Positions 26,754-36,413 are shown, counted from the first letter of the stretch. The stretch is 64,000 nt of DNA from Limnohabitans sp. Hippo3 (GCF_003063665.1 NZ_NESF01000006.1:62001-126000); one strand, 5' to 3'. Notes: generated by a model not told the origin, from the sequence alone. Numbers and translations are program-made.

Positions 26754-27710
26754 ATGAACCTCGATCACCCCGTCCTGTCCTCTCTTTTGCCGGTTGTTTT
26801 TCTGATCTTCATTGGTTTTGTCGCGGGCAAAGCGAAGCTGGTGCGCGGTGAATCGGTGCGCGACTTGTCGAACCTGGTGTTTCTGGTGCTGACGCAGGCG
26901 CTGCTGTTTCGCACCATGAGCAGCGTGCACATCGAGCAGCTGGACTTCAAACCTGTGGCCCAATATTTTTTGGTGGCGGGCAGCCTGTTTGCAGCCATGC
27001 TGTGGGCGTATGGCGGCAACAGCCGGGCGTCGGTGCTGGCGCTGGCCAGTATTTTCAGCAACACCTTGATGATCGGCGTGCCCCTGATCGGGCTGGCCTA
27101 TGGGCAAGAGGGCCAGGTGTTGCTGTTCACCCTGATTTCCTTGCACGCGCTGGTCTTACTCAGCGCAGCCACTTTGGTGCTGGAGCTGCAGGTGGCGCAT
27201 GAACAGGCGGCCTTGTCGGGCGAGCGGCGTGCCATTTGGCGCACGGTGGCGTCGGCCATCCGCAACGCCATCATCCACCCGGTGCCATTGCCAATTCTGG
27301 TGGGTTTGGCTTATGCCCAAACCGGCTGGGGCCTTCACCCCATCGTGGACCGCCCATTGGCTTTGCTGGGCAGCGCTTTCGGCCCGATCGCCCTGGTGCT
27401 GGTGGGCATCACCTTGTCGCAAACGCCCATTGGCAAGCAAGCCCTGTCGGCTTTCAAGCTGTCTTTGGTGAAAACCTGGCTACACCCGGTGCTCATGCTT
27501 GCGGTGGGCTGGCTGTTGGGTTTGCGGGGCTTGCACCTGGCGGTCATGACCGTGGCCGCGGCTTTGCCCATCGGGGCCAATGTGTTTTTGTTCTCGCAGC
27601 GTTACCGCAAAGAAGAAGACGCTGTCACGGCTGGCGTGGCCGTTTCGACCGCCATGGCGGTGTTCAGTGTGTCGGCGGTCATGGCCGTGCTGCCTCTGCT
27701 GCCGGCCTGA
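26754..27710 (+). CDS. AEC-family transporter (auxin efflux carrier-like permease)
   Basis: A 318-aa inner-membrane protein with about ten TM segments in two five-helix halves. It starts PVLSSLLPVVFLIFIGFVAGK; the crossover region of the second half is typical (LGSAFGPIALVLVGITLSQ). Bacterial AEC proteins move carboxylates such as malate; the substrate here is not known. It ends 14 nt before the convergent pdxH stop. Confidence 0.88.
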   Translation: MNLDHPVLSSLLPVVFLIFIGFVAGKAKLVRGESVRDLSNLVFLVLTQALLFRTMSSVHIEQLDFKPVAQYFLVAGSLFAAMLWAYGGNSRASVLALASIFSNTLMIGVPLIGLAYGQEGQVLLFTLISLHALVLLSAATLVLELQVAHEQAALSGERRAIWRTVASAIRNAIIHPVPLPILVGLAYAQTGWGLHPIVDRPLALLGSAFGPIALVLVGITLSQTPIGKQALSAFKLSLVKTWLHPVLMLAVGWLLGLRGLHLAVMTVAAALPIGANVFLFSQRYRKEEDAVTAGVAVSTAMAVFSVSAVMAVLPLLPA

Positions 27711-27724
27711 GCCCGCCCATTCGC

Positions 27725-28357
27725 TCAGGGGGCCAAACGCTCGCGCAACCAGCCGCTGCCTTCGGGCGTGTAGCGCAAGCGGTCATGCAGACGGCTTTTG
27801 CGGCCTTGCCAGAACTGCCAGCTGTCGGGCACCAGGCGGTAGCCGCCCCAGTGCGGGGGGCGCGGTGGGTTGAGCATGAATTGCGCCGCGTATTTGGCAG
27901 CATTGGTCACCAGCACGGTGCGGCCCTCGATCACCTGGCTTTGGGGTGAGGCCCAGGCCCCGATGCGCGAGTCCAGCGGGCGGCTGTGGAAGTAGGCGTC
28001 GCTTTCTTCGTCGCTGACCTTTTCCACCCGGCCTTCGATGCGCACCACGCGTTCGAGCTCGACCCAGTGAAACTGCAGCGCGGCAAAGGGGTTGCCCGCC
28101 AGTTCCTGCCCCTTGCGGCTGTCGTAATTGGTGTACCAGACGATGCCGCGCTCGTCATAACCCTTGATCAGCACCACCCGGGTGCTGGGGCGCAGGTTGC
28201 TGGCCACGGTGGCCAGCGTCATGGCGTTGGGTTCGGGGACTTCGGCGGCGATGGCTTCCTGCAGCCATTGGGCAAATTGCTGCAGGGGGTCGGCGTGGGA
28301 AGCGTTTTCGTTGAGCTCGGCTTTTTCGTAGCTCTTGCGCAGGTCGGCGATGTTCAT
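27725..28357 (-). CDS. pdxH: Pyridoxamine 5'-phosphate oxidase
   Basis: FMN enzyme that oxidises PNP and PMP to pyridoxal phosphate. The 210-aa protein matches the family along its length. It starts with [15 protein letters not shown], and has [30 protein letters not shown] split around the FMN site. [22 protein letters not shown] follows, with the C-terminal [20 protein letters not shown] that holds the catalytic Arg and His. It is monocistronic as far as visible. Confidence 0.95.
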   Translation of the reverse strand: MNIADLRKSYEKAELNENASHADPLQQFAQWLQEAIAAEVPEPNAMTLATVASNLRPSTRVVLIKGYDERGIVWYTNYDSRKGQELAGNPFAALQFHWVELERVVRIEGRVEKVSDEESDAYFHSRPLDSRIGAWASPQSQVIEGRTVLVTNAAKYAAQFMLNPPRPPHWGGYRLVPDSWQFWQGRKSRLHDRLRYTPEGSGWLRERLAP

Positions 28358-28455
28358 GGGCTGAGTATAGGCAGAGCCAGTGTGCGGTGGCCGACTCGGG
28401 GGCGATGGGCTTGGGGCGCACTGGGCTTGGGTGAGAGCGGACGCTCAGGCGGGTT

Positions 28456-29070
28456 TCAGTCTGCGTGCCGCAGCAAAGCGGCCAAAGCGCGGTCTTCGAT
28501 ACCGTGGGCCCGCAAGCTCTCATAGGTTTGGCGGGCATAGTCCAGGGTGGTGCCAAAACGCCCGCAGGCCTGCCGGAAAATTTGCCGATAGGTTTCACTG
28601 GGCAAATGGCCGGTGAAGCTGGGGCTGGTGCGCGGCAAGGTAAAGGCCAGTGCCTGAACGCGTCCTTGCGGTGTGTCGCAGGGCAGCCAGTGGGGGGTGT
28701 AGACGTCCATGGGCATTTCACGCGCCCACAGCCGAACCAACACGTCATCGGCCTGGTCCCGGGCCACCCGGTAAGCCACGCCCTGACAACTGCCACCGGG
28801 CAACAAGGCGAACACCAGGCCCGGACAGTCGGGGCTGCCCCGGTTCAGTCGGCTCCACATTTTCAGGGCGCGGTGCCAGCCCCAGACGCGGGTGATGTGC
28901 TGTTCTTGCGCCTCGAACTCGGGCCGCCACAAAAGAGACGCATAGCCAAACACCCACAAATCCCGGCCAGCAGCTTGCGTTCTGAAACGGTCGAGCAAAT
29001 CGGTTTGAAACGCCGTCGCTGCGCGATCTGCCCCGTGGGCGCTTGCGGGATGGGCGGGTGTGTCAGTCAT
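28456..29070 (-). CDS. ChaC-like gamma-glutamylcyclotransferase
   Basis: A 204-aa protein of the ChaC family, which cleaves glutathione to 5-oxoproline and Cys-Gly. The N-terminal substrate loop is WVFGYASLLWRPEF. The middle has ALLPGGSCQGVAYRV and the C-terminal third contains THWLPCDTP-like and GHLPSETYRQIFR segments. The family's catalytic glutamate could be E-containing ARDQADDVLVRLWAREM; I cannot fix it by eye. It is transcribed alone. Confidence 0.85.
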   Translation of the reverse strand: MTDTPAHPASAHGADRAATAFQTDLLDRFRTQAAGRDLWVFGYASLLWRPEFEAQEQHITRVWGWHRALKMWSRLNRGSPDCPGLVFALLPGGSCQGVAYRVARDQADDVLVRLWAREMPMDVYTPHWLPCDTPQGRVQALAFTLPRTSPSFTGHLPSETYRQIFRQACGRFGTTLDYARQTYESLRAHGIEDRALAALLRHAD

Positions 29071-29121
29071 GTGCCATGGGACCCCATTACAATCTCGCCA
29101 CTATTTTCGGAGAAAACAAAC

Positions 29122-29343
29122 ATGTCGACCCCTCAAGATGACAATCAACCTGTGGTTTGGGCCGTTTTGGTGGCCGTGATCGTGCTGGCCGTGGGCCTGG
29201 CCATCGGGTTTGGTATTGCCAAGAGCAAAAAAGCCGCACCGGCTGCCCCTGTCGCCGCGACAGCCCCTGCTGCCGAGGCCTCTGCACCCGCCGTGGACGC
29301 CTCTGCAGCGCCCGCAGCAGCCGAGGCATCTGCCGCCAAGTGA
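29122..29343 (+). CDS. Small single-TM protein with Ala/Pro-rich tail
   Basis: A 73-aa protein: a short polar N-terminus, one hydrophobic helix (VWAVLVAVIVLAVGLAIGFG, residues about 12-31), two lysine-flanked residues, and a long alanine/proline/glutamate tail. CGGAGA at 29107-29112 supports the ATG at 29122. A terminator follows closely, so it is its own transcription unit. The function is unknown; the tail probably lies in the periplasm or cytoplasm as a flexible linker. Confidence 0.75.
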   Translation: MSTPQDDNQPVVWAVLVAVIVLAVGLAIGFGIAKSKKAAPAAPVAATAPAAEASAPAVDASAAPAAAEASAAK

Positions 29344-29361
29344 TGCGTCACCGGCCTTGAG

Positions 29362-29385
29362 AAACCCGCTTCGGCGGGTTTTTTT
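29362..29385 (+). terminator. Rho-independent terminator
   Basis: AAACCCGC-TTCG-GCGGGTTT hairpin with a stable tetraloop and a T run, 18 nt after the small TM protein gene. Confidence 0.93.
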
Positions 29386-29472
29386 ACGCCTCTAAGCTGC
29401 CCATGGCGAGTTGTACCCTGTCTGTAACTCGTCCAACGCTGCAAAACAAGGGAACACGGTTACCATTGATCA

Positions 29473-29487
29473 TGTAATTTAGTTACA
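29473..29487. promoter_or_regulatory. HexR-type operator before edd
   Basis: TGTAATTTAGTTACA is a near-palindrome closely resembling the known HexR site TGTAATTAAATTACA (13 of 15 positions). HexR is an RpiR-family repressor released by KDPG and controls edd-eda in many proteobacteria. It lies 22 nt before the edd ATG. No hexR gene is in this window. The weaker inverted repeat CGAGTT/AACTCG lies further upstream, near 29408-29431. Confidence 0.65.
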
Positions 29488-29509
29488 ACGCCCGCTCCGG
29501 CGTCACCAC

Positions 29510-31351
29510 ATGACACTTCACACCACTGTGGCGGCCGTCACCGCCCGCATCACCGAGCGCAGCCGTCCGACCCGCCAGGCCTATTTGCAGCAGGTCGACG
29601 CCGCTGCCGGGCGTGACCCCGGTGCCCAGCGCCTGGGCTGCGCCAACGTGGCCCATGCCTTTGCCGCCATGCCGGGCGGCGATAAAGACCGCGCCACGGC
29701 GCTCGACAAAATCAAGGTGGTGGCCCCGCGTGCGCCCAACATCGGCATCGTCAACGCCTACAACGACCTGCTCTCGGCCCACGCGCCGCTGCAGCACTAC
29801 CCGGATCTCATCAAGGACGAGGCCCGCAAACTGGGCGCCACCGCGCAGGTGGCCGGGGGTGTGCCCGCCATGTGCGACGGCGTGACCCAGGGCACGCCCG
29901 GCATGGAACTGAGCCTGTTCAGCCGCGACGTGATCGCCATGGCGACCGCGGTGTCGCTCAGCCACGATGTGTTTGACGCCGCCCTGATGCTGGGCGTGTG
30001 CGACAAGATTGTGCCGGGCTTGCTCATTGGTGCTTTGCAGTTTGGCCATTTGCCCACGGTGTTTGTGCCGGCTGGCCCCATGACCAGCGGCCTGTCCAAT
30101 AACGAAAAATCCAAGGTGCGAGAGCAAGCTGCGCAGGGCCTGGTCGGCCGCCCCGAGTTGCTGGAGGCCGAGTCCAAGGCCTACCACGGTGAAGGCACCT
30201 GCACCTTTTATGGCACGGCCAACAGCAACCAGATGCTGCTCGAAGCCATGGGTCTGCATGTGCCCGGCACGGCCTTCATCAACCCGGGTGAGGGCGTGCG
30301 CCAGGAGCTGACGCGAGAAGCGGCCCGCACCGTGCTCGATTTGGTCAAGGCCAAAAACTTCACGCCCATTGGTCGCTTGGTCGACGAGCGCTGCATCGTC
30401 AACGCCATGGTGGCCTTGTTGGCCACGGGCGGTTCGACCAACCACCTGATCCACTGGGTGGCGGTGGCGCGTGCGGCGGGCATCGTGATCGACTGGGACG
30501 ATTTTTCGGCCTTGTCGGATGTGGTGCCGCTGCTGACCCGCGTCTATCCCAACGGCAGCGCCGACGTGAACCAGTTCCAGGCTGCAGGCGGCCCGGGCTA
30601 CGTGATCCGCGAGTTGCTCGATGCGGGTCTGATGCACGCCGATGTGCTCACGGTGCGCCCGGGCGGCCTGCGTGAATTCACCCGCATCCCTTCTGCGCAA
30701 AACGGCCAACTGGTCTGGCATGACGCGGGGGCCAGCCAAGACGAATCGGTGGTGCGCCCGGCCAGCAGCCCCTTCAGCGTCACGGGTGGCCTGAAACTCT
30801 TGCAAGGCAATTTGGGCCGCAGCGTGATCAAGATTTCTGCCGTACCCGAAGCCTTGCACGTCATTGAAGCCCCGGCCCGTGTGTTCGATTCTCAGGACGA
30901 ACTGCAAGCCGCGTTCAAGGCGGGTGAGCTCGATCGGGACATCATCTGCGTGGTGCGCTGGCAAGGCCCGCAAGCCAACGGTATGCCCGAGTTGCACAAG
31001 CTCACACCGCCGCTGGCTGTGCTGCAAGGCAAGGGCTTCAAGGTGGCGCTGGTCACCGATGGCCGCATGAGCGGCGCTTCGGGCAAAGTACCCGCCGCCA
31101 TCCATGTGTCGCCCGAAGCTGCAGCCGGTGGCCCCTTGGCCAAGGTGCAGGACGATGACCTGATACGACTGGACGGCGTGGCTGGCACCCTGCAAGTGCT
31201 GGTGAGCGAGGCCGAATGGGCTGCCCGCCCATTGGCCCAAATGCCTGCCGAACTGCGCGCCGCCAATGGCGTGGGCATGGGCCGTGAACTGTTTGCCAAC
31301 ATGCGCCGCAACGCGCTCAAAGCCGAAGAAGGAGCCTGCACATGGCTGTGA
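29510..31351 (+). CDS. edd: 6-phosphogluconate dehydratase
   Basis: First enzyme of the Entner-Doudoroff route: 6-phosphogluconate to KDPG. The 613-aa IlvD/Edd family protein has [39 protein letters not shown] and [19 protein letters not shown], with the three cysteines expected for the Fe-S cluster. GGSTNHLIH and the C-terminal [19 protein letters not shown] are also seen. It overlaps eda by 10 nt, so the two are translationally coupled. A HexR-like operator precedes it. Confidence 0.96.
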   Translation: MTLHTTVAAVTARITERSRPTRQAYLQQVDAAAGRDPGAQRLGCANVAHAFAAMPGGDKDRATALDKIKVVAPRAPNIGIVNAYNDLLSAHAPLQHYPDLIKDEARKLGATAQVAGGVPAMCDGVTQGTPGMELSLFSRDVIAMATAVSLSHDVFDAALMLGVCDKIVPGLLIGALQFGHLPTVFVPAGPMTSGLSNNEKSKVREQAAQGLVGRPELLEAESKAYHGEGTCTFYGTANSNQMLLEAMGLHVPGTAFINPGEGVRQELTREAARTVLDLVKAKNFTPIGRLVDERCIVNAMVALLATGGSTNHLIHWVAVARAAGIVIDWDDFSALSDVVPLLTRVYPNGSADVNQFQAAGGPGYVIRELLDAGLMHADVLTVRPGGLREFTRIPSAQNGQLVWHDAGASQDESVVRPASSPFSVTGGLKLLQGNLGRSVIKISAVPEALHVIEAPARVFDSQDELQAAFKAGELDRDIICVVRWQGPQANGMPELHKLTPPLAVLQGKGFKVALVTDGRMSGASGKVPAAIHVSPEAAAGGPLAKVQDDDLIRLDGVAGTLQVLVSEAEWAARPLAQMPAELRAANGVGMGRELFANMRRNALKAEEGACTWL

Positions 31352-31989
31352 ATCTGAGTGGACATTTGACCGCCCTGCAAGTGATGCAGGACGCCCCCGT
31401 GATCCCCGTGATCGTGCTCAACGACGTGGCCCACGCCGTGCCCATGGCCCGCGCCCTGGTGGCGGGCGGCATCCGCATGCTCGAAGTGACGCTGCGCACA
31501 CCGCAGGCGCTGGCCTGCATGGAGGCCATAGCCAAGGAAGTACCCGGCGCGGTGGTGGGGGCGGGCACTGTGCGCTGCGCAGCCGATGCGGCTGCAGCGG
31601 CCAAGGCGGGCGCCCGTTTTGCGGTGAGCCCTGGCTACACCAAGACTGTGGGCCAGGCTTGCCGCGACTACGGTTTGTCGCTCTTGCCCGGCGTGGCCAC
31701 GGGCAGCGAAATCATGATGGTGCAAGAAGACGGCTACACCGAACTCAAATTCTTCCCGGCCATGCAAGCAGGCGGTTCGGCCATGCTCAAGGCCTGGGGT
31801 GGCCCATTCTTTGATGTGAAGTTTTGCCCCACAGGCGGGGTCACGCAGCAAAACGCACGCGACTTCTTGAGCCTGCCCAATGTGGCTTGCGTGGGCGGTT
31901 CATGGCTGGTGCCGGCCGATGCGCTGGCTCAAGGTGACTGGGCACGCATTGAGCAGCTGGCCCGCGAAGCCAGCCAGTTGCCACGCTGA
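31342..31989 (+). CDS. eda: 2-keto-3-deoxy-6-phosphogluconate aldolase
   Basis: Splits KDPG into pyruvate and glyceraldehyde 3-phosphate. The 215-aa class I aldolase has [12 protein letters not shown] with the catalytic Glu, GAGTV, and the Schiff-base lysine in [12 protein letters not shown]. It continues with the C-terminal phosphate loop FCPTGGVT. The ATG lies inside the end of edd. It also receives KDPG formed by the KdgK kinase encoded at 37969-38940. Confidence 0.96.
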   Translation: MAVNLSGHLTALQVMQDAPVIPVIVLNDVAHAVPMARALVAGGIRMLEVTLRTPQALACMEAIAKEVPGAVVGAGTVRCAADAAAAAKAGARFAVSPGYTKTVGQACRDYGLSLLPGVATGSEIMMVQEDGYTELKFFPAMQAGGSAMLKAWGGPFFDVKFCPTGGVTQQNARDFLSLPNVACVGGSWLVPADALAQGDWARIEQLAREASQLPR

Positions 31990-31990
31990 T

Positions 31991-32206
31991 TCTGGCCTCG
32001 TCATACCCGACTTGATCGGATATCCATGGCCTCGAAGGCACAGCCCCCCATCCTGTCGGGGGTGACGATTTTCGGGGAGTTCGGTGCTCCTTATCCCCAT
32101 ACCGATCGCAGCCTCTGGCCTCGTCATACCCGGCTTGACCGGGTATCCATGGCCTCAAAGGCACAGCCCCCCATCCAGTCAGTAGTGACGATGCTCCGGG
32201 GAGTTC
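31991..32206. repeat. Tandem copy of a roughly 92-bp intergenic repeat
   Basis: Two similar units, 31991-32082 and 32114-32206, offset by 123 nt. Both open TCTGGCCTCGTCATACCCG and share TATCCATGGCCTC, AAGGCACAGCCCCCCATCC, GTGACGAT and GGGGAGTTC. Each unit contains the palindrome-like core of the ACCCGGCTTGACCGGGT type found again at 36281 and 41520. The second unit runs into the gloA stop codon. Confidence 0.85.
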
Positions 32207-32615
32207 AGCGCAAACCTTGCCCGCCCGCGTACTCAGCCCGCTGAATCAGCTCGACCTTGTAGCCATCGGGATCGGTCACAAAGGCAATTACCGTGGTGCC
32301 GCCTTTGACGGGGCCGGCCTCGCGTGTGACCTTGCCGCCTGCGGCCTTGATTTTTTCGCAAGCAGCGTAGGCATCGGGCACGCCCAGGGCGATGTGGCCG
32401 TAGGCCGTGCCCATCTCGTAGCTGTCCACGCCCCAGTTGTAGGTCAGCTCCAGCTCGGCATGGTCGGGGTTGTTGCCGTAGCCGACAAAGGCCAGCGAGT
32501 ATTTGTACTCGGGGTTTTCGGAGGTGCGCAGCAGCTTCATGCCCAGCACCTGGGTGTAGAAATCGATCGAGCGTTGCAGGTCGCCCACGCGCAGCATGGT
32601 GTGTAAGAGTCTCAT
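32205..32615 (-). CDS. gloA: Lactoylglutathione lyase (glyoxalase I)
   Basis: Converts the glutathione-methylglyoxal hemithioacetal to S-lactoylglutathione. The 136-aa protein has the classical GloA pattern: [20 protein letters not shown] with the metal-binding His, then [22 protein letters not shown] with the second His, and [12 protein letters not shown] with the metal Glu. It overlaps the upstream thioesterase gene by 4 nt (ATGA). Its 3' end carries the intergenic repeat. Confidence 0.96.
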   Translation of the reverse strand: MRLLHTMLRVGDLQRSIDFYTQVLGMKLLRTSENPEYKYSLAFVGYGNNPDHAELELTYNWGVDSYEMGTAYGHIALGVPDAYAACEKIKAAGGKVTREAGPVKGGTTVIAFVTDPDGYKVELIQRAEYAGGQGLR

Positions 32616-33184
32616 GGTTTATTTCCGTGTGTGGAGGGGATTTCAAAAACAAGGCAGGCTGTGCTGGCGTGCGCATACAGCGTGCCATCGGGGCCGACCA
32701 GTTGGGCTTCGGCCGTGGCCAGTTGGCGGCCACAGTGCAGCACTTTGCCAATGGCGCGCACACGCTGCACTTTGGGCGTGATGGCCTTGACCAGTTTCAC
32801 ACTCAGGTCGGCCGTGGTGTAGCCGCGTCCGGGCGGCATCATGGTGTGCACCGCGCAGCCCAGGGCCGAGTCGAGCAGGGTCGCAAACCAGCCGCCGTGC
32901 ACTGTGCCCAAGGGGTTCAGATGCTGCACGCCGGGCGTGCCCTGAAAAATGGCCAGGCCCGGGCCGACTTCGACCAGCAGGAAGTCCAGCGTTCTGGCCA
33001 TGTGGGCGTGGGGCAGCTCGCCGCTCAGCAGGCCCTGCATGACTTGCAGGCCGGTCTTGCCAGCCACCTGCTCGGGGCGGGCCACTCCGGGGCCAGCCCC
33101 GGCATCCATGCGTGTTCGCACGTCGCGCTCCTGGGCCAGCCAGGCCTCTAAATCGTTGGGGGGTGTGTCGGTTGCGGTGCTCAT
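32612..33184 (-). CDS. PaaI-family acyl-CoA thioesterase
   Basis: A 190-aa hotdog-fold protein: a 40-residue N-terminal extension, then [27 protein letters not shown]. This is the PaaI/YbgC-type HGG active-site motif in the hotdog helix. It probably hydrolyses acyl-CoAs. The ATG at 33184 follows GAAAGAAA. It sits between the SDR gene (14 nt upstream) and gloA (4-nt overlap), forming a three-gene operon. Confidence 0.88.
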   Translation of the reverse strand: MSTATDTPPNDLEAWLAQERDVRTRMDAGAGPGVARPEQVAGKTGLQVMQGLLSGELPHAHMARTLDFLLVEVGPGLAIFQGTPGVQHLNPLGTVHGGWFATLLDSALGCAVHTMMPPGRGYTTADLSVKLVKAITPKVQRVRAIGKVLHCGRQLATAEAQLVGPDGTLYAHASTACLVFEIPSTHGNKP

Positions 33185-33198
33185 CAAAATGGTTTCTT

Positions 33199-33993
33199 TC
33201 AAACGGGTACGGTGTAGTTCAGCGCCATGCGCCCGCCGTCCACGGTGACGATCTCGCCGGTGATGTAGCTGGCTGCGTCACTGGCCAAAAAGGCCACCAC
33301 CTTGGCCACTTCGTCGGGCTCGCCCAGACGCTTCATCGGGGTACGCATCATGATTTTCTTTTGGGCCTCTTCGCTGGTCAGCACGGCCTGGCGGGCCAGT
33401 TCGGTGGCAATGGTGCCCGGGGCCACCGCATTCACGCGGATGCCGAAGTCGGCCAGGGCCAAAGACATGGCCCGCGTGAGCTGGTTGATGCCGCCTTTGC
33501 TCACGTTGTAGCTGGCGATATTGGGGATGGCCAGTACCGCATTGACCGAGCTCATGTTGACGATGGCGCCGCCCCCGGTGCTTTTCATGGCACGGGCTGC
33601 GGCCTGGCCCATCAGGAACGAGCCCTTGATGTTCACCTTGATCACTGCATCGAAATCCTCTTCGGTCACGTCCAGAAAGTCGGCCGCCTTGAAAATGCCT
33701 GCGTTGTTGACCAGCACATCGATGCGACCAAAGGCCTGCAACACATGGTCCACCAGAGCGTCGACATCGGCTTTGCGCGAGACGTCGCAGGCCATGAAAC
33801 CGGCGCTGTGGCCCTGGCCGCGCAACTCGGCCGCTACCGCAGCACCGCGCTCGCTGTTCACATCGGCCAGCACCACATGGGCTTGTTCGGCCGCAAAGCG
33901 GCGGGCACAGGCCTCACCAATGCCGTTGGCCGCCCCGGTGACGATGACGACGCGGCCTTGCAAGCCAAACGAGAGGGCGTTGGGGGTGGACAT
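33199..33993 (-). CDS. SDR-family oxidoreductase
   Basis: A 264-aa classical short-chain dehydrogenase. The cofactor motif TGAANGIGEACARRF and an acidic residue at ADVNSE point to NAD(H) preference. NNAG and the catalytic Ser/Tyr/Lys (MSSVNAVLAIPNIASYNVSKG) are present. It is close to 3-oxoacyl-ACP reductase/glucose-dehydrogenase-like SDRs; the substrate is unknown. The start at 33993 begins the domain after a weak upstream extension. It is first of a three-gene operon with the thioesterase and gloA. Confidence 0.88.
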   Translation of the reverse strand: MSTPNALSFGLQGRVVIVTGAANGIGEACARRFAAEQAHVVLADVNSERGAAVAAELRGQGHSAGFMACDVSRKADVDALVDHVLQAFGRIDVLVNNAGIFKAADFLDVTEEDFDAVIKVNIKGSFLMGQAAARAMKSTGGGAIVNMSSVNAVLAIPNIASYNVSKGGINQLTRAMSLALADFGIRVNAVAPGTIATELARQAVLTSEEAQKKIMMRTPMKRLGEPDEVAKVVAFLASDAASYITGEIVTVDGGRMALNYTVPV

Positions 33994-34242
33994 GGGGGTG
34001 ACTCCTTGGGGTCTTGGGATAAATGCACAGCTGCGATGCTGCCACAAGGCTGCTTCCTTGGCAGCAGCGAGGTGTCCCTTTGGCAGCAAGGGGCACCTTG
34101 AACGAATTGGCCCTTGACACTGCCAATGACCCGTTGTCCATCAGGGACAGCCCGTACGCCTCGGCCTTCCGTGTCCCGGGGGTTCAAGTAACATGTTTGC
34201 CACAGAGTTTGCCCGGTAACGGGTCTATCAACGGAGAGTGCA

Positions 34243-34620
34243 ATGTTCAGTCATGTGATGCTGGGTGTGAATGACCTGGAAGTTTCCAAAAAGTTTTACG
34301 ACGCTCTGCTGGGCACCCTGGGCTATGGCCCCGGCGTGGCCAACAAGAACCGTTATTTCTACCGCAGCCCCACTGGCACCTTCGCCATCACCACGCCCAT
34401 CAATGGCCAACCCGCCACCCACGGCAACGGCAGCACCATCGGTTTCACTGTGCAATCGGCCGAGCAGGGCGATGCCTTCCATGCGGCAGGCGTGGCCCAT
34501 GGCGGCACCACCTGCGAAGACCCACCCGGTTTCCGCGAAACCCCGGCGGGCAAGCTTTACCTGGCCTACCTGCGTGACCCGGATGGCAACAAAATTTGCG
34601 CCTTGCATCGGCCCAGCTGA
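34243..34620 (+). CDS. VOC-family (glyoxalase/bleomycin-resistance fold) protein
   Basis: A 125-aa vicinal-oxygen-chelate fold protein. It starts FSHVMLGVNDLEVSKKFYDALL and ends GKLYLAYLRDPDGNKICALH, the paired beta-alpha-beta ends of the family. The metal His after FSH is present, and the PDGN motif is typical. The substrate is unknown. The 249 nt upstream hold no gene. Its stop overlaps the start of the next gene by one base (TGATG). Confidence 0.87.
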   Translation: MFSHVMLGVNDLEVSKKFYDALLGTLGYGPGVANKNRYFYRSPTGTFAITTPINGQPATHGNGSTIGFTVQSAEQGDAFHAAGVAHGGTTCEDPPGFRETPAGKLYLAYLRDPDGNKICALHRPS

Positions 34621-35375
34621 TGACTGACCACAGACGGCCGCCTCACGCCGTCTCGCGCCTGCGCACCGAGCGACTGGCCCGCAGCGCCAAACCTTTTCTG
34701 GCCCGTGGGGGCATGAAGGGTGAGCGTTGCCCCGGCTGCCGTTTGGTGCCCAGCCACTGCCTGTGCGCGTTGCGCCCGGAGGTGCCCACGCAAGCGGGCA
34801 TGTGCCTGCTCATGGCCGACATCGAGCCGCTCAAACCCAGCAACACCGGATGGCTGATCGCCGATGTGGTGCAGCGCACCTTCGCTTTTGGCTGGGCTCG
34901 CAACGAAGTCGACCCCGCTTTGCTGGCGCTGCTGGCCGATCCGCAGTGGCAGCCGTATGTGGTGTTTCCGGGTGAATTTGTGGCACCCGAACGCTTGGTG
35001 CATGAAGTGTCGACCACCGATGCGAACAAGCGTCCGCTGTTCATTTTGCTGGACGCCACCTGGCCCGAGGCCCGCAAGATGTTCCGCAAAAGTCCTTACC
35101 TGAATGCCTTGCCCGTGCTGAGTCTGCACCCCGAGCAGGTCTCGCACTACCAGCTGCGCCGTTCCCGGCGTGATGACCACTTTTGCACCAGCGAAGTCGC
35201 CTCCCTGTGCCTGGATCTGGCAGGCGAGGGCCATGCCGCGCAGACCCTGCAGGCCTGGCTGGATGTGTACACCCACCATTACCTGCAAGCCAAACATCAG
35301 TTGCCGCCGGATACCGAGGGCGCAGCGCGCACGCGTTTGGAGGCATTGAAATGGGCTGCCGAGCGCCCCATATGA
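34620..35375 (+). CDS. tapT: tRNA-uridine aminocarboxypropyltransferase (DTW domain)
   Basis: A 251-aa DTW/YfiP-type protein. TapT adds an aminocarboxypropyl group from SAM to U47 of some tRNAs. The N-terminal zinc-type CPGCRLVPSHCLC is intact, followed by FILLDATWPEARKMFRKS carrying the DxTW signature and YQLRRSRRDDHFCTSEVA. It begins with an ATG that overlaps the VOC gene stop. Pirin follows 17 nt later in the same direction. Confidence 0.9.
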   Translation: MTDHRRPPHAVSRLRTERLARSAKPFLARGGMKGERCPGCRLVPSHCLCALRPEVPTQAGMCLLMADIEPLKPSNTGWLIADVVQRTFAFGWARNEVDPALLALLADPQWQPYVVFPGEFVAPERLVHEVSTTDANKRPLFILLDATWPEARKMFRKSPYLNALPVLSLHPEQVSHYQLRRSRRDDHFCTSEVASLCLDLAGEGHAAQTLQAWLDVYTHHYLQAKHQLPPDTEGAARTRLEALKWAAERPI

Positions 35376-35392
35376 ATCCAAAGGAATTGCCC

Positions 35393-36271
35393 ATGACCCA
35401 CCACACTTCTCCCGCCACCGTTACCGTTTCCCGCACCATCGAACGCCTGGTCGCAGGCCAAGCCACATCCGACGGCGCGGGTGTCAAGCTCAGCCGCATC
35501 CTCACGCAAAACCTGCAGCACCGGCTCGACCCGTTTTTGATGCTCGACGCCTTTGGCAGTGACAAGCCGGATGACTACATCGCCGGGTTTCCGGACCACC
35601 CGCACCGGGGGTTTGAAACCGTGACCTACATGATCGCCGGGCGCATGCTGCACCGGGACAGCGCGGGCAACGAAGGCCTGTTGCAAAACGGCGGCGTGCA
35701 ATGGATGACGGCGGGCCAGGGCGTGATCCACTCCGAAATCCCGCAGCAAGAAGAAGGCGTGATGGAGGGCTTTCAACTGTGGCTCAACCTGCACAGCAGC
35801 GAGAAGATGAAGGCGCCCTGGTACCGCGATTTCCAGAACGATCAGTTGCCGCAATTCCAGACGCCGCAAGGCGTAGGCGTGACGGTGATCGCCGGGGCCA
35901 GCCACGGCGTGCAGGGTGCGGTGACCCGCGAGATCACGCAGCCGATCTACCTCGATGTGCACATGCCCGAAGGCTCACGCTTTGAGCAGACATTGCCCGC
36001 AGGCCACAACGCTTTCATTTATGTCTACCGCGGCGAAGTTCGTATCGGTGGTCAGGCCGTGCCGCTGCAGCGTATGGCCATTTTGGCGAACACCCCACAG
36101 ACCGATGGCGTGGTGATCGAGGCCAGCAGCGATGCCAAATTGATTCTGGTGGCCGGCAAGCCCCTGAAAGAGCCTATTGTTCAATACGGCCCGTTTGTGA
36201 TGAACACCAAGGAAGAAATTTACCAAGCCCTAGCGGATTTCAGAGATGGGCGACTGGGGGAGAAGGCTTGA
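35393..36271 (+). CDS. Pirin-family protein
   Basis: A 292-aa bicupin. The N-terminal cupin has the metal motif FPDHPHRGFETVTYMI and then GGVQWMTAGQGVIHSE, with four metal ligands (His, His, His, Glu). The C-terminal cupin is less conserved. Bacterial pirins are Fe proteins, some with quercetinase activity or regulatory roles. AAGGAATTG precedes the ATG at 35393. An earlier ATG at 35372, inside the end of tapT, is possible but lacks a good binding site. Confidence 0.93.
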   Translation: MTHHTSPATVTVSRTIERLVAGQATSDGAGVKLSRILTQNLQHRLDPFLMLDAFGSDKPDDYIAGFPDHPHRGFETVTYMIAGRMLHRDSAGNEGLLQNGGVQWMTAGQGVIHSEIPQQEEGVMEGFQLWLNLHSSEKMKAPWYRDFQNDQLPQFQTPQGVGVTVIAGASHGVQGAVTREITQPIYLDVHMPEGSRFEQTLPAGHNAFIYVYRGEVRIGGQAVPLQRMAILANTPQTDGVVIEASSDAKLILVAGKPLKEPIVQYGPFVMNTKEEIYQALADFRDGRLGEKA

Positions 36272-36280
36272 GTTTCTTTT

Positions 36281-36349
36281 TGTCACCCCGGACTTGATCC
36301 GGGGTCCATGCTTGTCAGGCATGGATGCCGCATCAAGTCCGGCATGACA
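36281..36349. repeat. Palindromic intergenic repeat, about 69 bp
   Basis: Two inward-facing arms, TGTCACCCCGGACTTGATCC (36281-36300) and the mirror ending CATCAAGTCCGGCATGACA (36331-36349). They form a long imperfect hairpin whose inner arms are CCATGC/GCATGG. It lies 9 nt after the pirin gene. It shares its core with the element at 41520-41613. Confidence 0.9.
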
Positions 36350-36413
36350 TGGGGTTTGCTAGGACGAAGGGTTTGCTGATGGATGTGTGGGGTGTTGAGA
36401 CAAGCTCAATGGC

